This document shows, one piece after another, positions 1-12,223 of a DNA stretch of 38,361 nt. This stretch comes from Saccoglossus kowalevskii (taxonomy: Eukaryota; Hemichordata; Enteropneusta; Harrimaniidae), in assembly GCF_000003605.2 (NCBI RefSeq), contig NW_003127380.1:26917-65277 (forward strand), written 5' to 3'. The notes below the pieces were generated by a model. It saw only the letters and a program-made list of their open reading frames with translations, was not told the origin of the DNA and searched no databases. A program made the position numbers and the translations under genes. Position 1 is the first letter of the stretch, and every line of letters starts with the position of its first letter.

Positions 1-1103
1 TGTATTAGGTCGTCATTACTGTCCACAACCATGGCGTATTAGTGCCATGTATTAGGTCGTCATTACTGTCCACAATCATGGCGTATTAGTGCCATGTTTT
101 AGGTCGTCATTACTGTCCACAACCATGGCGTAATAGTGCCATGTATTAGGTCGTCATTACTGTCCACACCCATGGCGTATTAGTGTCAAGTATTAGGTCG
201 TTATTACTGTCCACACCCATGGCGTATTAGTGTCAAGTATTAGGTCGTCATGACTGTCCACAATCATGGCGTAATAGTGCCATGTAGTAGGCCGCCATTA
301 CTGTCCACACCCATAGCGTATTAGTGTCAAGTATTAGGTCGTCATTACTGTCCACAACCATGGCGTATTAGTGTCATGTATTAGGTCGTCATTACTGTCC
401 ACAATCATGGCGTATTAGTGTCATGTAGTAGGTCGTCATTACTGTCCACAATCATGGCGTATTAGTATCATGTAGTAGGTCGTCATTACTGTCCACACCC
501 ATGGCGTATTAGTGTCAAGTATTATGTCGTCATTACTGTCCACAATCATGGCGTAATAGTGCCATGTAGTAGGCCGCCATTACTGTCCACAACCATGGCG
601 TATTAGTGTCAAGTATTAGGTCGTCATTACTGTCCACAATCATGGCGTATTAGTGTCATGTATTAGGTCGTCATTACTGTCCACAATCATGGCGTATTAG
701 TGTCATGTATTAGGTCGTCATTACTGTCCACAATCATGGCGTATTACTGCCATGTATTAGGTCGTCATTACTGTCCACAACCATGGCGTATTGGTGTTAA
801 GTATTAGGTCGCCATTACTGTCCACACCCATGGCGTATTAGTGTCAAGTATTAGGTCGTCATTACTGTCCACAATCATGGCGTATTAGTGTCAAGTATTA
901 GGTCGTCATTACTGTCCCCAATCATGGCGTATTAGTGTCAAGTATTAGGTCGTCATTACAGTCCACAATCATGGCGTATTAGGGCCATGTAGTAGGTCGT
1001 CATTACTGTCCACAATCATGGCATATTAGTGCCATGTATTAGGTCGTCATTACTGTCCACAATCATGGCGTATTAGTGTCCTATACTAGGTCGCAATTAC
1101 TGT
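1..1103. repeat. 47-bp satellite array, about 23.5 copies
   Basis: The same 47-bp unit repeats from base 1. It opens TGTATTAGGTCG and holds the invariant core CATTACTGTCCACA and usually ATGGCGTATTAG. The 24th unit begins exactly at 1082 (1 + 23x47), so the array has no net insertion or deletion. Units differ by point changes: gtgcca or gtgtca, accc, aacc or atcat, tattagg or tagtagg. The last unit decays near 1103. The array starts at the window edge, so its true length is unknown. Every frame meets stops, so it is not coding. Confidence 0.97.
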
Positions 1104-1360
1104 TGTATCAATGGAATGTTTTCGATCTTGTGATGTCTTTGTGGTCAATTCAAAAGAAAAGAAATCAATGACGGGCGGAGAGGGAATAAAATACACGCTG
1201 TGGATATTAGAACACTCATCCCATCGCAAAATGTATGTAATGACGGTTTGTTCATTTCACGAGGAAATACGTCATATCATAGTACTCTAATATATACTAT
1301 ATCCGAATCAACAGAAAACATTTTCTCTTGTCATAGTGGCCGGTAAACAAATCAATTTAA

Positions 1361-1484
1361 ACACGATACCCCCTCCAATTAGTAAGACAAATTAGTTTTG
1401 AATTTGTTGATTGTCGCCACCTCAGGCATCACTCCTCAATTAAGTTGAATTCTAATGACATCACTTCGTTATTTGGTATCGTGT
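1361..1484. mobile_element. Possible small MITE with 10-bp terminal inverted repeats
   Basis: ACACGATACC at 1361-1370 is matched by its exact reverse complement at 1475-1484. A TAA triplet lies directly outside each end (1358-1360 and 1485-1487). A 3-bp TWA target duplication is the habit of PIF/Harbinger-type elements. The inverted repeats are short and no second copy was seen in the window, so chance pairing is a real alternative. Confidence 0.25.
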
Positions 1485-3979
1485 TAAGTCACTTTGAACT
1501 GTTTACACCACGGTCTTTGATTCTATCCAAATAACGCAAGTACACACGCATACGGGACAAAGCGAATTGCCAATATCCCATTAAAAAAAAAAATATGTGA
1601 AAGTTGTTATCATTTTGCTCGCATCTCGCAAGTTTACTAAGCTCTTTAAGTCTGGGAGAGACAACGAAACAGCTCCCATTCGATTAAATTGTGCCTTTAT
1701 GTTGGTTAATATCAACGGCTCATCGGAGTTGTGATGTTTTCTGTTATTGAATTAATAATATTATTTTTTTCCAGCTATTTATTTATTTCTCAGTAAATAA
1801 ACAAATAAACATAAAAAACATAATTAAAACAATAATAACAACATAATTTGTATCTACATAGTCCCCTGAACCGTTATATTACGAACTATCACACAAAGTC
1901 ACAAAGTGGCCACATCTGTTAGTGGACGAATAACAATTCACGTAATGTTACCCAAACATGTATTCGGCATACAAAGCGCGTGCAATGCTTCACCAAGCTG
2001 ATTATAGAAACAATAGTCAGTGCTCCATATATGACGTTTCGTGAGATTAGTTTAATAAATAGGCGAATGGACCCATTCCTCGTTGCGAGTCTTGTTTCCT
2101 GTATTAACGGCGGATTAGCGAGTCTATCCCTATCAATTTTCATTAGCGTGCACATCTTATATGGGTGCCGTAAAAGCCTGTGCTTTAGGAAAATCGTTGA
2201 ACCTAATTAAATCGACAACAAGCAACCGGCATATTAGAATGTTTAGTATGTTTTAAGCGTAAAAGGTCAATATTCAGCCGCAGGTTGCGAATTCCTACTA
2301 GCTTTATTTCTTGCCATTTCTTTGATTGGGTTCCATAATAAGGTAAACGAAGGGACAATGCCTTTAGATCGAGTACCGAAGCGCGATTCAGGAACGTCGA
2401 AGATATTAATTCATTTATTTTCCTTTTACTTGTATAAGGAAACAAGTCAATTTCACTGCCTATGTTCTATCGTGAGCGTGGGACAGGCAGCACAAATAGT
2501 CGTCCATCGTGTTGGACAACAGAAAAGCACACACACAGAATCAATTCTTTCAAAACTTCCGAATGCAATATATATTTATTCATAAATATGGGGGTATATT
2601 TGATTTTACAGGTTCACCATGTCGTGAAATAATCCTTGCTCAATACTCTCCAGATTCTAAGCTACATAAATTACCTGTTTAACATCTCGACATGGTTTAT
2701 GGTCTAAATCAAGGTCTGAGCGCACCCTTCATTGACATGACTGTCATTCGTCAGTGTCATCATTTAAATTACTTCTTGTGTGAAAAAAAAATTGCAAATG
2801 CCACGGATAATGGAAAACATCATAAATATCATTAGTGATAGAGTGTACATTACGGTATATGAAGTTGTTATAAAAAGAGGATTGGCATATCGCCATATAC
2901 ATGGCTTGAACATTGACAGCTGTGAAAAGTGAAGTTTCTAATAACACTGTAACACGTGAAAGACTAGTGTAGTGAAATATTTACAATAAACTGCGATCAA
3001 ATGGTAAAAAACAAACATGTGTTTCATTTTATCCTTATTTTAATCTAATGTTAAATACTTAATAAAGTGAGGCCAGTGAACTATTGCATCCAGCACATAT
3101 CAAGCTATTAGTAACATGCATTAAATGACTAATAGCTGCGTTAATGAGCGGTGTTTCCACGTATACGACCAGGTCGGTAGGTGCATCATTATGCTAACTC
3201 TAATAAACAGGGCATTAAAACACCGTCAACGTCAATTGAAGACTTTTTACGGCCTAATAATTCACGACATGTTATATCTTCTGTTATTGACGCGAAATAG
3301 TGATTTACTATAATTTGGGCACGGTTTTTAGGAGGTTGTACAAATGATCAAGCAAACGTGGGAACACATGACGCCACCTGTAACCCAATTGTACACTTGG
3401 ATAAAAAACAAACATCTGAACAATACAAATGAAGAAACAAAAGTTTGTCTGCCTATTATAATACCGAATATGTAATAATATTCCATCATGCACTGTGTTG
3501 GTTTTAACGAGGTAAATATTATTGAGACGTGAAGTGTGGGGTTATTACAATGTATCATGCAAGTGTCTACTCGCATATCAAATGGGTTGCGTAATTATTG
3601 TCAAAAAATATACCAATCTTCGGTGAAGGTGCAGCTTCCCAGGCCCCTGTTTTCCTGTACTGACATTGGAGTTTGAGAGTTTGTCATTATTTTTACACCA
3701 CCTAGTGTACGTTGTATATTACTTCACAGGCTGATCTAAAAATAAGCCAATTGTGGTACACCTTACCCGATTTTTAGTACGTTAATGAACTAATTTGCAC
3801 TTCCACGCAATTAGTGCACTTGTGTTGGATATATATATATACATATAAAAATGAGTAATATGTACATGTAATATTGTTCAAACCATTTCTGTTGGGCACT
3901 GTTCACCTGTAAGAGGGGGGATGGTTTGAAGCCTGCATTGAATCCCGTCCATTACAGTCATTGTCAAGTTTTTTCCCAA
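1485..3979. other. Non-coding stretch downstream of the EF-hand gene
   Basis: No exon, RNA gene or repeat family was recognised. All open frames are short (under 90 codons), overlap one another on both strands and resemble nothing known. The part next to 3980 should hold the 3' UTR of the minus-strand EF-hand gene, but I found no clear AATAAA on the minus strand in the first 250 bases. The AT-rich patch at 1745-1850 is low complexity. Confidence 0.5.
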
Positions 3980-4056
3980 TTACACTGTGCGCTGAGCAGC
4001 ATACCGTATTTTTGCCATCTTCGAAAAGAATTCAAAATCGTTGAGTTCTCCGTCAC
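3980..4056 (-). CDS. EF-hand gene, terminal coding exon 3
   Basis: The exon starts after the acceptor CATTCTAG (AG at 4058-4057). It supplies two bases that complete Gly89, then DGELNDFEFFSKMAKIRYAA and four more residues before TAA. It completes the 12-residue loop of EF-hand 2 with the right ligands and the hydrophobic residue at loop position 8. It is too short to stand out as an open frame. The acceptor has a weak polypyrimidine tract. Confidence 0.82.
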
Positions 4057-7000
4057 CTAGAATGTAATAATAACAAAGATCATTAGAAAAATACACAATA
4101 TCACTTCAATTTTTTTTACATATATTGTTTTTAAAAATGACATTATATTTGTGTGTGGTTATATGTTACTTGTCACTATCCAGATACAATGACTTTAGAA
4201 ATTGATATGTTAAGATTTAAATTAAACTAGAATATTCTAGTAATGTACTCTAGTAATGTAAGTGTTGAGATTTCCCAACAGATTGAGAAACAATGTGCAT
4301 ATAAGCAAGTAGTAACACGTGATACCGTGACTCTCATTTTTACATCAAACGTTTCTATAGAGAAAAGTCAGTGTTTAAACATAAAACACAACACTATCTG
4401 AAATTTTACATCAATTAAAATGCCATGCAAGCCTGGAAATACCATTTATTTGTCACTGAAAATCAGCTGAGTTAATGTATCACGTCGAGGAGAATGAATG
4501 CACAATTGGACGTCTCTATATGAGTGCAGATTACATCTATCAGCGTATCTGACTTTTGAACTCTGTCGCTGTTTTACGGGTCGTTACACAAATAATCATA
4601 GTTGTATAACAATTCATAACTAATATTATAGTATCGAACCGATCATGTTATCTGATATCATATTGCTATATTTCGCACTCATCCTAGTTTTAACACAAAT
4701 TGAAATGAGTAGACAAACGTTGAAATGATTTTAGTTTGCGAACACATATATAAAGAATATCTCAAAATTAGTAGTAGTAGTAGTTTTCATTTGTTGCTCG
4801 CCAAATGCTCGGAAATTTAATTTTTTGTTTAATAAATCTGGTATTGTAGAGTCTTACATTTGATATACTGTTTGACCCATGAAATCATTTCACAGCTTCT
4901 AAAAGCTAGAAACAAACGCGGAGATCGTATTTTGTGAGCGCGTATCCATTTGCATAACCGATTGCCATACATGAACGCAGATTGCCGTTTGTCTAATCTA
5001 TTGCGATATAATATATATGGAGTCCTTATTACGGCCAAAACCTGTTTCTTTCAGGATTGAAACAAAAAAGAATATTACACTGTAGAAGACGGATAGTCTT
5101 TATCGTATTCTTAAAAATAACAATATCTCGAAATATTAGCTTATTTTGCAATAGTCAACTGTGATGTCAAAAGGTCGCTCTTCTGACGCGAACCAATCAG
5201 GTTTAAGGTAGATTTATTACTTAGTATGGAGATATAGAATATTATTACACTGAAATTCCATGATATATTGGAAAAACAATTTTATTCCATGCAATTGCCA
5301 CCGAAAAAATAGTACGGTGTACTTTTCTAGCGGAACTACTTTTGTCAAATCCCACCCCATCAAGCATATTTTTCGATTCAGTGTAATCACTTTCGTTTAG
5401 TAAGTATAATTATAATTGATTGCTGGTTGCTGGGCAACACTTGTTTGGCCATCGTTGTATACCATTAAAGAATCATGAACTGCGTTTCTGGTGAACTTTC
5501 AACTTTCTATGTGTTGATTACACATGTATGCTCAGTTCGTACCATAAACATCATTTGGGGTCAGTGCCATTTGCATTGAATGGTATATTAATCAATATAT
5601 TTGAATAATTCAAGTTTCTGAACATTATACTACAGGAACCATGAAGAGCTATACAATCAACAACTGCATTGATACCGTTTTTACATACATTAATATCACG
5701 GTCTCCGTGCGTACTCGAAACAAACAAAACAAAACATGAAAAACATTATGAAAGTAAATTACGCACAGAATATAAATATGTTATATGAATAGTCATCCTG
5801 CAAAGCTAAACGAGCATATTTTATGATTCGTGAAGTATCATATTACCAGCGAATTGATTGTCGTTGTATTACCTGATAACAAGGAAACGATTTCCATTAG
5901 TCATATACTATCATAATTCAAGTATTGTCATCGCGGGGGCTATATTTTCTTATAATGTTACAACGGAACTTAAACAGCTGCGTTCAGATGCGCGCAATTG
6001 TCAGCACTTGTTCAACTAATCCAAACTCAAGAGGGAATTATCTTCCCTGCGTACGTCGGATTAACACTTCTCAGTTCGTATTCAATGCTATGAAGGTTTA
6101 TGTTAATATTGGCTAATTAATAGGATAATTAAGAAGGTCGCCTATCCAGGGAGGAGAGCTGGAACAAGTATTTGAACACCTCAAAAACACGATTCACGTT
6201 TCTAGGCTCCTAGGAGTTATTATAGTATGACATTTACAAGAAGAAAAAGATAATAATGGCAGTTAGATTAGTTTTCTGATCCAGCGTGCACTTGTTCACA
6301 TGGTGACATAATATATACAATTTATTTTATCATCGCGGCCCTCATCAGCTAGGAAATGAATGTTCCATACACTAGAACCTCAATTGCTAATAATGTATCC
6401 ATAACATTATCATTTGAATTTAAATCAATTAAAATAAACATTAGGCGAATCAATTTTTAGTATAATATAATTATTGTTAAAATATCATTGATCAGAATGT
6501 GGGAAAATCGTTGTTTGTTTTACTTTATATAATGCATAGGCACACATTTCAGGGTTCATAAGTTAGAAAAGATGTTACACATGTTATTAATTACATCAGC
6601 AATCTAATATGTGATTAGCTAGAATTGAAATTAATTGAAAAAACGCACGTGGCGCGGGAAATATGATAAACTGCTGCTTGTGCTAAAACAGATCTGGTAA
6701 AATTCTGGACCAGGTAAAATTCTGTTAATACTTGTGTATGTATCAGTAATTGTTTAAATATTGACAATTTAAATACATGTATAACTGTGGCAAACAAGCA
6801 CCCGGAATTCATTTATATTTTTTTTATTCATTTGTTACTTGCATATCCGGATAGACGGTATGCTAATATCCGGTTTTTATAAGATTCCATCTAAAGCATT
6901 ATATAATTATTTTAGGGATATGCCAATCGTGATTGCAATGCATGACGGGTCATCCATCAGGATATACTTTATCTAGTTACACTGATCATGATATTTTTGC

Positions 7001-9566
7001 TATTGGTTCAATTGAAACCCGTTTTTTTCCCGTCGCCTTGCCCCTGCGAGTTACAGAATAAAGTGAGCAGTCGTATTCAGACTTCTTCAGTAATGACAAC
7101 TCGTTTAACTTAATATGGCACGGATTTTGTTCTCTTCCCGTGACGAAACGAGTTGAATTGACTTACCAACCTGATGCATGTTTTGAAGGATTCGTTATGT
7201 AATTGTCAATAATATGTTTTATAGGCTCATTTCCTACTACGCTGTCTCAAATTAATCGTCTTACGTAGGTACTTAGCTGACTGAAAGAAGACAAGGTAAT
7301 AATAGGCTGCACTACACGTAATTTGTCTCACTCAGCCGTGGACAAAACGACATCCATGTACTGTGTAATAGTATCGAATTGACACGTGCATATGTTTGAA
7401 GAAGGAGAAAAACGTCATTCAGAGAACAAAAGTCATATTATTTCACCCCTTTGGGCAACAGTTTAAAATCGATATCCACACGTATATTGCTCGGAGATTT
7501 GTACTATCGTCACTGTCACATACTCCCAATTAAAATTCGATAAAAAGTGTCTTCTATATAGAAGCCGTAAATCCTTGTTATTGCAGATACATTAAGGTAT
7601 AAACAATAAACGAACTCTGGCATTTCAAATACTTACATGAACATTTAGAACGAAGAAAGTAACGCGTGTTTTAACAATTTAACGGAAAATATCCGTAAAT
7701 TATCTGCATGTACATATCATATACACAAACAAGACATCAGCGCCAGACATGGTTTATTACAAGTTTCCACTCTTCGAGTTCATTCGTGCAAAATCGAGTT
7801 GTATACAAGACAATCAATGTGCAACGAGACATTCTGGATGCCTCAAAAGTGAAATGGAGACTTTCCCGGAAATCAGCATACTACTCTTGAAAGCGAGCAG
7901 TAGCAAAACTTCAAACAACTTATCATTGAAATTTTATGTGTTTTCAAGATGCGTATATATATATATATATGTATATAAGTTTGCGTTTTCTTGTTATCAA
8001 CAGAGTTGATACATTCATAATAAACCCATTTTATTACACCACCTCTACATTTAGGAATAACGTACACGTCATTATTTAAGTTATTCATAAATGTGGACAT
8101 CTATTCTTACATAGTAGATAAGTACTATTCCTATCATTTATTTTCTTATAGTTAAACAAAACTTCGCACACATTTTCGGAATGTTACCGATTTAGTGAAT
8201 ATTTGCTATTCAGATTGTTTCGAGAATAACGACATAATGATAGTATATCACGAATATATTTATATTGTGTTTTATTTTATAAAATGCTGAACGAAAATTA
8301 AATCAACTACAAATTATACACATACGTGATCGCTGCGGTGGGAGAAATGTGCACAAATATTTAGGCATATAAGCCTAAAAAAAATCGGTAAATCGTTTAC
8401 CTGTTATGTAAACAATAATTACGGTTGACACGTTTTTCTAACGATACATTTCCCATTATGACATGATTATGACATAATCTGCGCCGATCACTATACTTAG
8501 CATATGGTATGTACAATCGCGTCGTCAGTTGTGAAAATAGGTTTCATTGTGATTGATACTACACTTGCAGAACGCAACCAGGCGTGTAATTCGGGCGTGT
8601 AATTCGGGGGGGGGGGGGGACTCCATGTATCCGGTAGATGTTGGACAATTACAATTTTAATTTTTTATAATCATTTAAAGCAAAAACCACGCATTCCCGA
8701 ATTCATTGTTATTTTTAAATTGCCTGCCATATGATTCTTATTTTTCATATATTGACATCTACATGAATGAGTCCATATGTAGGAAACAATCGCTGACTAA
8801 GTACGGTTATTAGACAGGATTGAAGTTATAAAAAAGCCGTTCATATTTTCGGAATATATTTATACACTGTTACAACAAATGCAGAACTATAATTTGTAAG
8901 ATGTACACATCGGTTGTATTGCATCTCCAATCAGCAGTGGTGAATGGATATGACGTTATTTAAATATGACGCGTAGACAATCTGCATTGATTATTACTTA
9001 TTAATATTGCTGAGTTTAACTATGTGCACTTTTTACAGTACGTTAAGAAATAGTTCAAATGTCATTTGCCCAATGCTAAATGCTAACTGTCGAAAGAATT
9101 GAAATATAAATCTTGCATAACTTACCGTCCAAATCTGCTCTTTTGTAAGAATCGCTTAATGTCGAGAATCTAAACTGGGGTATACGTTGGAATTCTTCCA
9201 AGGATATTCTACCATTGCCGTCTGTGTCGAAGAAACTAAATTGGTTCTTTGGCGCATAATGGCGGGCTGCGGCAGATTTCTTTCCCAATCTTATGACTTG
9301 GTCTTTGTAGAGAAATCCCGTCGTTGTATGGAGTATGATGACTTGGACGACGAGTATTAGAAGCACTTGGTGAATATCTATCATTAAACCAAACAATTTG
9401 GGTTAAAAAGAAGTTAATTGAGTTGCAGAGTGTATGATCGATATTCAAATAAATCACGACAAGTGAGTATACATAATAAGCGAAAGTTTCATGTACAATT
9501 CACAAGTCCGAATAATTGCTACGATTTGTGGAGAACGAAGTCTCGAAACTTACCTAATTTTGCCAT
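3980..9566 (-). CDS. Secreted two-EF-hand calcium-binding protein, three coding exons
   Basis: The CDS joins 9566-9554, 9377-9126 and 4056-3980 on the minus strand: 13 + 252 + 77 = 342 nt, giving 113 residues and a TAA stop. Both introns are GT-AG and phase 1. Residues 1-25 form a signal peptide (MAKLDIHQ, then a hydrophobic core LLILVVQVIIL). EF-hand 1 has the loop DTDGNGRISLEE at 55-66, with ligands D55, D57, N59, S63 and E66. EF-hand 2 has the loop DLDGDGELNDFE at 86-97, with D86, D88, D90 and E97. Intron 2 falls inside G89, so the second loop is complete only after splicing, which supports the model. The tail (98-113) is basic. The product should be secreted and bind calcium through one EF-hand pair. 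Small proteins of this kind occur in invertebrate extracellular fluids and mineralised tissue, but its role here is unknown. No frameshift or lost ligand is seen. Confidence 0.85.
4057..9125 (-). other. Intron 2 of the EF-hand gene, about 5.1 kb
   Basis: The intron separates the halves of EF-hand 2. No further EF-hand coding was found in it, and its short open frames look random. It holds a perfect 14-bp palindrome at 4227-4240 with a GAAnnTTC heat-shock-element core, an AT dinucleotide run at 7954-7970, a 13-bp direct repeat at 8582-8607, and a run of 14 G at 8606-8619. A donor-like GTAAGT on the minus strand near 7163 has no convincing exon before it. Confidence 0.7.
8606..8619. repeat. G14 homopolymer
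   Basis: Fourteen consecutive G directly follow two tandem copies of GCGTGTAATTCGG (8582-8607) in very AT-rich surroundings. A second G run (11 bases) lies at 9978-9988. Confidence 0.9.
9126..9377 (-). CDS. EF-hand gene, coding exon 2
   Basis: This exon encodes residues 5-89: the signal peptide core, a basic linker (GKKSAAARHYAPKN), the complete first EF-hand (loop DTDGNGRISLEE) and the start of the second (ADLDG). It ends in a consensus donor, G then GTAAG at 9125-9121. Read without splicing, the frame runs on into the intron and stops near 9076, and that read-through tail has no EF-hand character. An in-frame ATG at 9384-9382 lies just inside the preceding intron. Confidence 0.88.
9378..9553 (-). 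other. Intron 1 of the EF-hand gene, 176 bp
   Basis: The intron runs from GTAAGTTTCGAG to TTTGGTTTAATGATAG, with a T-rich tract (CTTCTTTTTAACCC) upstream of the acceptor. Its last bases, ATGATAG, contain an ATG in the same frame as exon 2. Confidence 0.7.
9554..9566 (-). CDS. EF-hand gene, coding exon 1
   Basis: The start codon and four codons (Met-Ala-Lys-Leu) plus one base end at a strong GTAAGT donor at 9553-9548. The exon was found because its phase-1 end joins in frame to exon 2, making the fifth codon GAT. The upstream part is 5' UTR running to about 9715 if the TATA-like box at 9741-9748 is used. Confidence 0.7.
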
Positions 9567-9860
9567 TATTCTTTGTCCTTAGCGCTAGTGAAAACAATAT
9601 CCCTTTCCAATAACAGTCTCTTTACTCCGATAGGAAAACAAAATTGTCGTTTCCTTCGCTGTTATCTCTGTCTCTACCCCTAACACGGTGCGCTCTATTG
9701 GCAGACTATAAGACAACTACAATAGTCACAGGTGCTGCAGCCTTTTAAGTAGACAGGGGCTTAATGAAATTGTTTCTGTTAAGCCGTAAACTTCCTGGCC
9801 TCTTTTGTTAATTCCTAAAAAGCATAATAGCCTGATTCTGCAATACGATTGGCTCACGAT
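9567..9860 (-). promoter_or_regulatory. Candidate promoter and 5' UTR of the EF-hand gene
   Basis: On the minus strand a TATA-like TTAAAAGG lies at 9748-9741, about 180 bp before the start codon. A CCAAT box (9852-9848) lies about 100 bp further upstream and another (9701-9697) just downstream. An E-box, CACCTG, follows the TATA-like site. The spacing suits a TATA/CCAAT promoter with transcription starting near 9715, but no start site can be proven from sequence. Confidence 0.4.
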
Positions 9861-9977
9861 ATTTGCTGCCGTAAGCGGCGACTAGAAATGAAAAAGGCGG
9901 GGGCTCGCTCACATAAAATTAAATTGACATTCTCTGTCTTTAAAACTTTTGATGTCGTATCAATTAGCCTAATCATC

Positions 9978-9988
9978 GGGGGGGGGGG
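9978..9988. repeat. G11 homopolymer
   Basis: Eleven consecutive G followed by CGG, in AT-rich DNA 60 bp before the AAT microsatellite. Confidence 0.85.
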
Positions 9989-10050
9989 CGGTAATAAGCA
10001 ACGTATATTCGATGCGAAATTTTAATTATTATTTTCACTTCAGTCATTGC

Positions 10051-10054
10051 TAAT

Positions 10055-10128
<74 letters not shown>

Positions 10129-10142
10129 GTAGTAATAATAAT
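10051..10142. repeat. (TAA)n microsatellite
   Basis: About 90 bp of TAA repeats with one T interruption near the start and AGTAGT near the end. Confidence 0.97.
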
Positions 10143-11268
10143 GAGTTAAGTGTTTAACTATGCGAATGATTCTAGTCTACACATTATAACATTTTTGGAA
10201 ATTTATCATTACGATTTTTTCACAGTCCACACCATTCCCATTTTAGTGATATTGATAAATCGTACTGCCATAAGGTAAATAAAACTGTTAATTGTCAACA
10301 AAGGTACCGTACGGAATCCAGAAGGATTCTAGGGTACTGCACATTACTCTGTGATTTGATATATGTATACAAGTAGAGGAAACGTCACGGGTAAAATGTA
10401 TGTTGATGCAATGTGGATTTTGCAACGTTCAATGTTTGCATATTCTGGCTTGTGTGACATTTCCGCTACTATGTTGTGTAAGTATGGAAATCGTGAGCTC
10501 CGATCAGTTTGGAAGTTTTTTTTTCAATCGTTTTTTTTTCTGGATGTCCACCACGAATAGTAATGCCACTCCCAAAGTAGGGAATACATCGCCATTTGCA
10601 CCTGCCTGAGTCAGGCGCATCGTACGTGTTTTTATTTATAATGCACATATTTATGGCACTACCCACATTGTATTACTTTAGCTCCTTACGCTAGAAGTCT
10701 TATGCGGGTGGTCGAATATCTACATTTTATTGTTTTTTCCCTCTGTTTTACTGTAATTAGCTAATGGACTTACACTACATTAAGAGTAATCACCTGAAAG
10801 AGCCACAGAGTCTGGATCATCCGAGAATACCTGATGGCAAGGCCAGTAATTCGTGGAGGATTTCTCGTAGATTATATTCAGTTATTAAACAATTTTAATA
10901 CATGAATACCCACCTTGATGTTTTAGAATTATATTGCACGTTTCTGCGTCGTGATTCATACTCACAGTTGGGGTCCTGATCTGATACGGATTAGGGGATC
11001 ACGTCATTGTACGAGTTGGACACCAACCCGCTCTTATTTACTACTTGCTTTAAAAATGTGTGCAATTAGTCTAGGGTAATTGTTTGAAAGTCAAATATGA
11101 AGATGGTCGATCCACTAATGTGTCCATGTACGTGTGTGTGTTTCCTGTAATATTAGACATTCTGGTCCACTATATGCGAATAAAAGCCGTGGGGTGGTAA
11201 TCATTTAAAGACCGCTACACTACCGTCATTTTGCGCATGATTCACTAGCCAAAACGTGAATATGTTTT
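10143..11268. other. Non-coding stretch with one short hairpin
   Basis: No gene recognised. A nested hairpin lies at 10304-10337: GAATCC-AGAA-GGATTC forms the inner stem and GTACC with GGTAC the outer one. The rest has only short open frames overlapping on both strands. Confidence 0.45.
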
Positions 11269-11340
11269 CGTCATTACGACCTACACGAAGAAACGCCCGT
11301 CATTCCGACCTACACTCAGAAACTCCCCTCACATTCCCTG
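11269..11340. repeat. 29-bp tandem repeat, about 2.5 copies
   Basis: CGTCATTMCGACCTACAC opens two 29-bp units (11269-11297 and 11298-11326). A decayed partial third unit (ACATTCCCTGACCT) follows. Confidence 0.7.
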
Positions 11341-12223
11341 ACCTATAACCTGCTGTGACGTAAGGCGTAGTTTTCAAATTTGATATAAGCTTACTGATAT
11401 TCAGTCATATGCCTCCTATTTGTACATTACAGATATTTAAACACACGTGTCGTTATAAAAAAACTTTTGTGGAACTAGATAACGTTGGAAACTTGCAAAT
11501 GCATATAAGGAATTTGCCATTGACGCCATCACGAAATAACCCAACTTTAGTGCTCCATATGATGGAAACCACCTTACACCTACGTTTTCATTATTGGTTA
11601 TATTGCAGTGAGTATTTTGGATCACAATCTACAAAGACTTGCACATTTTTATTCACCGTTTTTATAAAATTGGGACTGAAATAGTTTTCTTATTATATAT
11701 GTTGCTGTATATGAAATACACGACATCCACAATTTGTTGTAATAGCCATGTGTCAATTACAATGCACAAGGAAGGGCGACCGAATTTAAAACAAATATAT
11801 TACCACTTTTCTTTGCCACGGAATCGCTTGTTCACCAACAAAATGGCTAAAATAGCAACATGACGTATATAAAACTTAAACTCAACTCGACGTAATCAAT
11901 ACAAGTCTCCAGCGTTACTAAACTTATCACTGTGCAAGAAAAAACACATTGAACGGATGCGATTATCGTCTCAAGATTAAACTGAAAACATCATGCCTCT
12001 GTAACATTGACGTCGTCTCTAATACATTTGCATTATTAATAAAGGTCACGAGGATCGTCTTATTGAGGCGCACGTGGACTGGGGTATATGGAATGAAGCA
12101 AAGATGCAATGTATATTTCAGACACAGTTCTTCACAGCTATATACGTAAGTGGAACGTCGTTGTTGAAATCTACACGAGTCGAATTATTCGGGTCTGACT
12201 ATACATGTCACAACCGTGTCACA
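11341..12223. other. No recognisable feature
   Basis: Several open frames of 60-90 codons overlap on both strands, but none has a recognisable motif. A donor-like GTAAGT lies at 12147-12152 behind an open frame without a clear acceptor or start. I do not call an exon. Confidence 0.4.

Noticed and set aside
1..1103. Possible CRISPR array from regular spacing
   Set aside because: The entire 47-bp unit repeats, with no unique spacers, and the context is eukaryotic.
3901..3960. tRNA-like words (TTGAATCCCG)
   Set aside because: No A box or stems fit around it.
7140..7240. Possible extra exon of the EF-hand gene before a minus-strand GTAAGT
   Set aside because: The upstream frames do not encode EF-hand or other recognisable sequence, and the exon 2 to exon 3 junction is already complete.
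11949..12149. Open frame ending at a GTAAGT donor
   Set aside because: No convincing acceptor, no recognised protein family, and it merges into the SINE relic.
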